DNA of 58,726 nucleotides from Candidatus Zixiibacteriota bacterium. GTDB lineage: Bacteria > Zixibacteria > MSB-5A5 > GN15 > FEB-12. The notes below the pieces were generated by a model that worked only from the letters and a program-made list of their open reading frames with translations, did no database searches and was not told where the DNA came from. The translations under genes and the position numbers were made by a program. The stretch lies in contig CP070674.1 of NCBI GenBank assembly GCA_020351995.1, positions 803,862-862,587 of the forward strand, read 5' to 3'. Shown here in pieces: positions 52,944-58,726 of this stretch (position 1 is the stretch's first letter; each line of letters opens with the position of its first letter).

Positions 52944-53369
52944 CTACTGACCGTTTCCCTCGACTTTACCATGACACCCGTCACACACTCCCTGCACCTC
53001 GATCTTGAAACTGTCCGGAGTAAAGCCACGACTGTTGGCGGCCTGAGCTAACAGTCCTACCAACTGTTCAACATTGATCTCTGTTACGCCCTTGCAGACA
53101 GTGCAGAACAAGTGTCCATGCGGAACCTTGGTGATCCGATCGTAACGGGTAATACCGTCACCGATGTTCACCTCTTCAGCGAGCCCCACTTTACAGATAA
53201 GCTTCAAATTGCGCCACACGGTGGCGTACCCGATGGAGTTGTCCTGCTGACGAACTCGATCATAAAGTTCGTCCACCGAGACATGCTCATCGAGCTCAAA
53301 AAAGGAACGGAAGATCAGTTCCCGTTGCGGCGTCATCTTGAAACCTTTGGTCTTCAAAAATTCTTTCAT
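52944..53369 (-). CDS. fur: Fur-family metal-responsive repressor
   Basis: A 141-aa regulator with an N-terminal winged helix (residues 5-80: TPQRELIFRSFFELDEHVSV, GYATVWRNLKLICK) and a C-terminal metal-binding dimer domain. It has the His-rich site in KVPHGHLFCTVCKGVTEIN and two CxxC pairs (CTVC, CDGC) which hold structural zinc. It probably represses the feo genes and itself when iron is enough. The -10 region is directly followed by a Fur box. AGGAAGA lies before the ATG. Confidence 0.92.
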   Translation of the reverse strand: MKEFLKTKGFKMTPQRELIFRSFFELDEHVSVDELYDRVRQQDNSIGYATVWRNLKLICKVGLAEEVNIGDGITRYDRITKVPHGHLFCTVCKGVTEINVEQLVGLLAQAANSRGFTPDSFKIEVQGVCDGCHGKVEGNGQ

Positions 53370-53390
53370 AAGAATCTTCCTATCGCCAAA

Positions 53391-53411
53391 TGAAAACGAT
53401 TTTCATTTTCA
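53391..53411 (-). promoter_or_regulatory. Fur box over the fur-feoAB start region
   Basis: TGAAAACGATTTTCA at 53391-53405 (plus-strand reading) is a 7-1-7 dyad like the classic Fur site TGATAAT-N-ATTATCA, with 6 of 7 paired positions. A further TTTTCA overlaps it, allowing two overlapping dimers. It covers the predicted start of transcription. Confidence 0.8.
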
Positions 53412-53439
53412 AATCTATCAATACTCATCGGAAAGTCAA
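53412..53439 (-). promoter_or_regulatory. Promoter of fur-feoA-feoB
   Basis: Minus strand: TTGACT (53434-53439), 16 bases, TAGATT (53412-53417). The Fur box touches the -10 on its downstream side, so Fur would block RNA polymerase. Confidence 0.65.
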
Positions 53440-53599
53440 GCGAATTTTGTAGCAAGTAAAGTCTTATTTCGCCCGGACCGGGGTCAAAGAGGGTTTTTGA
53501 CTCGTAAGGGTTATATGCTTGTCTTACAACGATTAAGGCTGTGTAGCGGAGTGTTTTGACGCTCGTTTTTCTGGTGGCTCTGGCTGCCTGGTCCGTCCA

Positions 53600-56497
53600 C
53601 TACTTAACCAGCAGCATTTTTCGACTCTGCGACGTCGATTCACCTGAGAGGCGGCAGAGATAAATGCCACTGGCGACCCGGTCACCGTGTTCGTTGGTAC
53701 CATCCCACTGGAAGCGATGGAGTCCGACTGACAGATTGCCGCTGTAAACCGTACGGACTTTCTGTCCCAGGACGTTCACAATATCCAGTGATACGTGGCC
53801 GGCCTGAAATACCGAGAAGCTGATAGTCGTGACGGGATTGAACGGATTGGGAAAATTCTGGTACAGCCTCACATCATCGGGAAGAGAATCCTTCCCGGCT
53901 CCTTCGAGACTTGCCATAAACTCGAACTTCGATCGGGCTTTTGCGACGTTGTGATAGAGATCATCAAGGCTGTAACCAACGACAACCGCGAAAACGATTT
54001 CGGCGGTCTGGCGGGGCTCGACCAGGAGCGGAACCGATGAGGCCATGAACATGAGGTCACCCGACAGACTTTCGTCAACCGCGTTGGAATTATCGGACAG
54101 CATGGTGTGCAGTTGAGACTCGGTAAAACCTGTCTTGACCTGGTCATTGAGCATATTGCTGAAACAGGAGGTATTCTTTATGCCGACGACGCCCACGTAT
54201 CTGCCAGTACCGTCGGTCTGATACAGAAGTGCGCTAGTGTTATCAAGAACGGTCTCGTCATTGGATGACATATCGAGATCCACGAAGAGTCCCAGTCTCA
54301 GGTCAAAGATCCGCTGAAGGGAGTTGTTGGTCAGCCTGTACTCGAGCATTATGTATCCCTGTTCATCAATGTCATCGAAGTGGACTGTTTCCTGGGTAAC
54401 GCTGACATTGAGGATTCCTGAGGCATCGGTAAATGTGGCCATTCGGTGCGTACCGGCATCGGGTCCGAGCCACTCATCTGTCAAAGACCTTACCGGCGCA
54501 AAATCAGATACCTTCATCTGTCCCTGCTCATCGCGGATGGCTGTCACCAGTTGATCTGCAGTTGTAGCAAGCACTAATCCGGCTTCATACATCACATTGT
54601 CGTTGTCGTCGACACACAAGCCGTCCCCATCCACGTCATAGATCGAACCGGGGGCGAACCCGAACTGACCGAAATCAGAGACGGTCAAACGTATTCGGCT
54701 ATTGTCATGTGTGGCTATTTCACCGCGGGGGGGTATGCCGACAGTGAGTATGAAGTCGAGCGTGTCGATAAAGCCGGCGTCCGTCGCCGATAGACCCAGC
54801 TTGAAGGGTATGGGCTGTCCGTTGTAGAGTCCGGTGGACAGATAAAGATCGAACGGCAAAGCGTTTGTCGCGACGGTCCCGCCCGGTCCGAACTCAAACA
54901 CGGCGGTAGAGTTACCTGTCACTACGCCGTCGTCGCAGGTCGCCACGACAGTTCCAGTGGCTGATTCAAGACCGGGTATACTGCTGCTGAGAGTAAGCTG
55001 AAGCTCGAATTCTTCTCCCGGATCGGCGATCCCGTCGCCGGAAACAGAATAAGCGACGACCTTCAGTTCCTCGGAATTAGGGGCGGGAATGTAATCCAGG
55101 ACGCGCGCGGCGTTGACGAATCCGTGGCCGTATGTATTATCCTCGCCGGATACGCCCAGATCAACCGCCGCCATAAGGTACGCGTTCTTGATTTGCTCCA
55201 CTGTCACATTGGGGTTGTACTGGCGGATCAGGGCGACCAGGCCGGCAAGATAAGGGGCGGCCTGGGATGTTCCCGACATCAGCACGTATCCGCCCCCTTT
55301 TGTCGATGAGCGGATATTAACACCGGGCGCCACAACCTCGGGCTTGATTTGCGTATTGTCACACGAGGAAGGTCCCCGGCTGGAGAATTCTGCGATCGTC
55401 AGCGTGTTGTCCACTGCACCGACCGCGAAGGCGTTGATTGGAGTCGAGGCCCGGTCAGCCGGATGGCGGATGGTCTGCGGGTCGGGACCCTCGTTCCCGG
55501 CCGAAAAGATCGTGACAATACCGGCCGCCTCTACATAGTCAATCATACCCCAGAAAGTGTTATCGCAGGGTGTGAAAAGGCCTTTGGGAAAACCCCAACT
55601 GTTCAAGATAACATCGGGAACGTCGTCAGTGGTGTTTTCATCCCCGTCGGGGTTAAGAGACCATTGAAAGGCCTCAATGATGTCGCTGATCGTTAGACTG
55701 AGGGTTCTCCCCACGTCGATAATGCCGGCGGTGATCCATTCAGCTTCCGGCGCCACACCGAAACTGTCGGCATCGGTTGAGCCCAGCATAATACCCATGG
55801 TGTGCGTTCCGTGACCAACGGGGTCGTACGGAACGGCATCCGGGGCGATCTTGGAGAACCACGAGGCTGTTAGAGGGGCGTGATTGCCGCGCCACTTCGA
55901 GGCCAAGGCGGGATGACTATGTTCCACACCCGTGTCGAATGAACATACCAGCCGTCCCTTCCCATTCAGCCCCTGCTTCCAGAGTTCCGGCACACCCAGT
56001 AGCACGAGCTCGGTGGACACCGCGGCGGTTGAAGTTGTCACAACGGAGGATATCTTCGCCGGCGGTTCATAGGTTGCGGCGACATTCTCGACGATCAGTT
56101 TGACACCGTCGAATTCGGAGAGAGTTTCAATCGCGGACAGCGGCAGTGTTGCTCGAACGGCAGGTATAATCCAATGCTCAGTAATGGTGCCTGTGGCATG
56201 GGCGGCCAGAAAACCCAGAATCGCGGATTTGTTCGGGGCGCTATAGGACCTGAGGCGGCTTACGACACTCTTGATGCGCTGGCCGCGAGTCAGCTCAGTC
56301 ATTCGCGAAAGACCAAGAGCGTCTTTTCTGACGTCATCATCGTCAAGAAAAATAACTACTTCAACAGTGGAGTCGGACCCGGCCGCGACCGCTTTCTGTA
56401 AACCGGGCGACAGATTAGACGCGTGAGCCGACGGCAACATGGCCAAAATCAGCGACACCGTCATAACTACCAGTATGTTTATCCTGCGGGGTAACAT
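53600..56497 (-). CDS. Secreted subtilisin-like protease with T9SS/FlgD-like C-terminal domain
   Basis: A 965-aa S8 protease. Signal peptide to about 26, then an inhibitor_I9-like propeptide (about 45-145), then the catalytic domain: Asp188 in SFDTGVEHSHP, His229 in GHGTHTMG, oxyanion Asn about 335 in SAGNEGP, Ser411 in SGTSQAAPYLAG. A long beta-rich region follows, and a C-terminal sorting domain (YQNFPNPFNPVTTISFSV ... ASGIYLCRLSGES). GGAGAG is upstream of the ATG. Likely released or held on the surface to degrade proteins. Substrates unknown. A lone gene with no obvious terminator. Confidence 0.92.
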   Translation of the reverse strand: MLPRRINILVVMTVSLILAMLPSAHASNLSPGLQKAVAAGSDSTVEVVIFLDDDDVRKDALGLSRMTELTRGQRIKSVVSRLRSYSAPNKSAILGFLAAHATGTITEHWIIPAVRATLPLSAIETLSEFDGVKLIVENVAATYEPPAKISSVVTTSTAAVSTELVLLGVPELWKQGLNGKGRLVCSFDTGVEHSHPALASKWRGNHAPLTASWFSKIAPDAVPYDPVGHGTHTMGIMLGSTDADSFGVAPEAEWITAGIIDVGRTLSLTISDIIEAFQWSLNPDGDENTTDDVPDVILNSWGFPKGLFTPCDNTFWGMIDYVEAAGIVTIFSAGNEGPDPQTIRHPADRASTPINAFAVGAVDNTLTIAEFSSRGPSSCDNTQIKPEVVAPGVNIRSSTKGGGYVLMSGTSQAAPYLAGLVALIRQYNPNVTVEQIKNAYLMAAVDLGVSGEDNTYGHGFVNAARVLDYIPAPNSEELKVVAYSVSGDGIADPGEEFELQLTLSSSIPGLESATGTVVATCDDGVVTGNSTAVFEFGPGGTVATNALPFDLYLSTGLYNGQPIPFKLGLSATDAGFIDTLDFILTVGIPPRGEIATHDNSRIRLTVSDFGQFGFAPGSIYDVDGDGLCVDDNDNVMYEAGLVLATTADQLVTAIRDEQGQMKVSDFAPVRSLTDEWLGPDAGTHRMATFTDASGILNVSVTQETVHFDDIDEQGYIMLEYRLTNNSLQRIFDLRLGLFVDLDMSSNDETVLDNTSALLYQTDGTGRYVGVVGIKNTSCFSNMLNDQVKTGFTESQLHTMLSDNSNAVDESLSGDLMFMASSVPLLVEPRQTAEIVFAVVVGYSLDDLYHNVAKARSKFEFMASLEGAGKDSLPDDVRLYQNFPNPFNPVTTISFSVFQAGHVSLDIVNVLGQKVRTVYSGNLSVGLHRFQWDGTNEHGDRVASGIYLCRLSGESTSQSRKMLLVK

Positions 56498-56756
56498 TGT
56501 CTCTCCAGCAATCGAACTCCAGACCCCTATCGAGCAACCAATATGCCCCCACTCGTGCCGGCACGCGACAGACCAATCGCAGCATATAACTTATTGTTAT
56601 ATAGATACTTAGGCTGACGTACGCAGTTCGGTTGAGGACAAAGAACTAAGCACTTTTTTGCAGATGGTGCAAAGGTTAGCAACAAATCGGTTAGTAGCCG
56701 GCGGCCTAGGAAAATTGTTGAAGTCTCAGTGACCCGGTTTATCTATATTGAAAGGC
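56498..56756. other. 259-base divergent spacer
   Basis: Between the protease (minus) and the glycosyltransferase (plus). It holds an AT-rich inverted repeat, ATATAAC-TTATT-GTTATAT (about 56583-56601), and a TATATT box at 56744-56749. No further gene is seen. Confidence 0.5.
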
Positions 56757-58726
56757 ATGAGGTCAAAGGCAAATCGGTTCATCCGGGAGAACTCGGGATT
56801 ACTCCTGATAATTGGACTGGCATTGATTATCAGGCTCTGGTATCTGATAATCTATCAGGGTATGCCGGTTTGGGATCAGTTGACGGTAGACAATTACTAC
56901 CACCATAACTGGGCTCTCGACCTTGCCGCCGGCAACATCTTCGGCGATACGACCTATTTCCGAGCGCCATTTTATGTATACTGCCTGGGGCTGCTCTATG
57001 CCCTGTTGGGATCGTCGCTTTGGATTGGTCGCCTGTTCGGCCTGGCCATCGGGGTGGGGTCAATAGTGATGACTTATCGTATCGGTAAGAAGGTGTTCGA
57101 CCATAAGACCGGACTGATTGCCGCGGCCATCCACTCTCTTTATCCCGTACTCATCTACTTCGAAAGTGAATTATTGCTCGATCCGTTGTTCACGTTATTG
57201 CTACAATGGGCTGTATGGCGCACCTTGATCTGGTGGGATTCCAGAAAGACATCTGATATCTTCGTAGCCGGGTTGGTGGTAGGGCTGACCGCAATTACAC
57301 GCCCCACCGCTCTGATACTACTGCCACTGGTGGCGTTAATAGTATTGACCACAGTGGTGCGATTCCGGGCGGCCATCTCGCGTCTGGCTGTCCTCACGCT
57401 CGGCACGGCGCTGGTGGTCTTGCCGATAACCGTAAGAAATATCATATTGGCCGGTGACCCGGTCCTGATAGCCTCGCAAGGTGGCATAAACCTCTACCTG
57501 GGCAATAACCACGCTGCCGATGGGGTGTCGGCCATCATGCCCGAGCCAATGGGATTCAACTGGAGAATCAATCAGGTCACGCACCTCGCCGAGCGGGAGT
57601 TGGGGCGCAGCTTGAAGCCGGGCGAGGTATCGTCGTTCTGGCTTGATAAATCCGTGGACTGGATCCTCAGTAATCCCGACAAGTTTCTGGGCCTGTATAT
57701 GAAGAAACTGTACTGGAATTTTTCAGATCGAGAGGTCTCGAATAACCGAAACCTGGGGGTCTTCTTCCACAGGATTGGGCTTCTGCGGCTGAATCCACTC
57801 TCGTTCGGGATACTCTTCGCCCTGACCGTCACTGGAACTCTGATTTGCTATCCCTTCAACAGGAAAGGGGCTTTCCTGTTCGCACTGGTAATGTCATATT
57901 CTGTGGTATCGGCGGTCTTCTTCTTCAGCAGCCGCTTTCGCCTGCCTCTACTTCCTTTCTACATCATCCTGTCGTCGGGTGCTCTGTGCTGGTTCACGGC
58001 AAAGATAATTGAGAACGTCCGAAAGGCGATATGGCCGCTCGGCGTGGCTGTGATAGCGGGCCTGTTTTCCTTTTATCCGATAGTCCGGCTTCCGGCAGGC
58101 GATCCATCTCAGCATCTGATATCCGAAGGCCTGTATTTCATGTCGGTCGAGGACTACCGTCAGGCTCTGGATTCATTCTTCGCCGCCCGGAAGATTGACC
58201 CGGCTTTTCCGGAAACCCATTTAAATATCGGGGCCGCTTACTTGCGACTGGGACAACTTGACTCCGCCGAATACTACTTCACCGAGGAAATACGCCTCAA
58301 TCCGGACCGGGCCAAGGCGAACATCAACCTGGCTTCGGTGAATTTACTGCGGGGTGATTTATCGGAGGCAATCCACGAGGCGAACCTCGCCGTCCGATTG
58401 CGCCCGTATGACCCGATAGCGAACATGGCCCTTATCAGGACCCTGTTCGCTGATTCGCAGCTGGCTGATGGGGCGCTATCAGACAGCATTGCGGTCGCGG
58501 CAGTTCGCACACATTATAACATTTACCTTCTCAATGATGTTGGGGCACATCTGGCCGCGGCAGGAAATCTGGACCGTGCCGGCGAGATTCTCGAGTGGGC
58601 GGTTGCATCCAGGCCTCCTCCGGTCGAAACAGACGACTTCGCTTTTGAGCGCAAATTCGTCAACAGCAAGGCCAACTGGAAAAAAGAGAAAGCGGAAGCA
58701 TTCTATCAGCTTGGATACATCAACGG
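56757..58726 (+). CDS. GT39-like membrane glycosyltransferase with TPR tail, C-terminus cut off
   Basis: I translated this frame from ATG 56757; it is open to the right edge (656 codons). The first 90 residues hold a membrane helix and the catalytic-loop type region of the PMT/ArnT superfamily (NYYHHNWALDLAAGNIFGDT, YFRAPFYVYCLGLLYALLG). About ten more helices follow to residue 450, including VVGLTAITRPTALILLPLVA. From residue about 452 there are tetratricopeptide repeats (YFMSVEDYRQALDSFFAARK, LNIGAAYLRLGQLDSAEYY, LAVRLRP), probably in the periplasm. It should move a lipid-linked sugar onto an unknown acceptor. A TATATT box lies 7 bases before the ATG; GAAAGG is close. Confidence 0.8.
   Translation, partial: MRSKANRFIRENSGLLLIIGLALIIRLWYLIIYQGMPVWDQLTVDNYYHHNWALDLAAGNIFGDTTYFRAPFYVYCLGLLYALLGSSLWIGRLFGLAIGVGSIVMTYRIGKKVFDHKTGLIAAAIHSLYPVLIYFESELLLDPLFTLLLQWAVWRTLIWWDSRKTSDIFVAGLVVGLTAITRPTALILLPLVALIVLTTVVRFRAAISRLAVLTLGTALVVLPITVRNIILAGDPVLIASQGGINLYLGNNHAADGVSAIMPEPMGFNWRINQVTHLAERELGRSLKPGEVSSFWLDKSVDWILSNPDKFLGLYMKKLYWNFSDREVSNNRNLGVFFHRIGLLRLNPLSFGILFALTVTGTLICYPFNRKGAFLFALVMSYSVVSAVFFFSSRFRLPLLPFYIILSSGALCWFTAKIIENVRKAIWPLGVAVIAGLFSFYPIVRLPAGDPSQHLISEGLYFMSVEDYRQALDSFFAARKIDPAFPETHLNIGAAYLRLGQLDSAEYYFTEEIRLNPDRAKANINLASVNLLRGDLSEAIHEANLAVRLRPYDPIANMALIRTLFADSQLADGALSDSIAVAAVRTHYNIYLLNDVGAHLAAAGNLDRAGEILEWAVASRPPPVETDDFAFERKFVNSKANWKKEKAEAFYQLGYIN

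Overview
The window is a gene-dense stretch of a Gram-negative (diderm) bacterial chromosome, with no rRNA, CRISPR array, phage or insertion sequence that I can recognise. Several traits point to the Fibrobacteres-Chlorobi-Bacteroidetes (FCB) superphylum, most likely an uncultivated lineage such as Zixibacteria or a relative. These are three large secreted proteins ending in FlgD-like / type IX secretion (T9SS) C-terminal domains with the NxPNPFNP signature (one lacks a clear copy of it), two PorV/PorQ-family outer-membrane proteins, a complete Tol-Pal locus, and PKD and thrombospondin-3-like surface proteins. The lineage call is inference from family composition only.

Layout. 1-5975: an uncharacterised locus with two membrane proteins on the minus strand, divergent from a MutL-type ASKHA ATPase, a secreted membrane-anchored protein and a sandwich-hybrid/KOW protein. 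5989-11675: a small lipoprotein, then tolQ-tolR-tolA/tonB-tolB-pal-cpoB and a hypothetical gene with a terminator inside its 5' end. 11730-13986: a putative sigma-54 promoter, two paralogous small secreted proteins and an outer-membrane barrel. 14058-17100: ligA and a membrane redox protein (oxidase-like helices plus two DUF1858 domains). 17128-18196 (minus): a PhaR/phasin-like protein and a lone receiver. 18433-21880: smpB-amiC-murI-rdgB. 21877-28602 (minus): two tandem GNATs, then the operon T9SS cargo, PorV, PorV, isocitrate/isopropylmalate-type dehydrogenase. 28819-31336 (minus): a zinc-ribbon protein and an SPFH/zinc-ribbon protein. 31559-32986: a PKD lipoprotein. 33056-34018 (minus): etfA without etfB. 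34019-34517: a structured, repeat-bearing spacer. 34518-37721 (minus): a 1067-aa T9SS-type protein. 37930-38895 (minus): dusB. 39020-42964: an FHA / metallophosphoesterase / CHASE2-Ser/Thr-kinase operon. 43074-49988 (minus): an 11-gene housekeeping operon (ecfT-truA-tal-purB-psd-pssA-purS-purQ-DUF4321-tatA-hypothetical). 50037-53369 (minus): fur-feoA-feoB-feoB-associated peptide behind a clear Fur box. 53600-56497 (minus): a subtilase with a T9SS domain. 56757 to the end: a GT39-like membrane glycosyltransferase with a TPR tail.

Promoters are unusually readable: many have -35 and -10 hexamers close to the E. coli sigma-70 consensus with a 17-base spacer. At five genes (ligA, phaR-like, smpB, GNAT, dusB) the -10 element ends only 6-8 bases before the start codon and no Shine-Dalgarno is seen, which suggests leaderless transcripts. 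Other genes, for example tatA and feoA-side operons, have strong Shine-Dalgarno sequences, so both start modes would coexist.

The strongest candidates for something undescribed are the MutL/membrane-protein locus at the left edge, the sigma-54-like control of the paired secreted proteins, the oxidase-like/DUF1858 fusion, the SPFH/zinc-ribbon pair, and the leaderless-promoter architecture.
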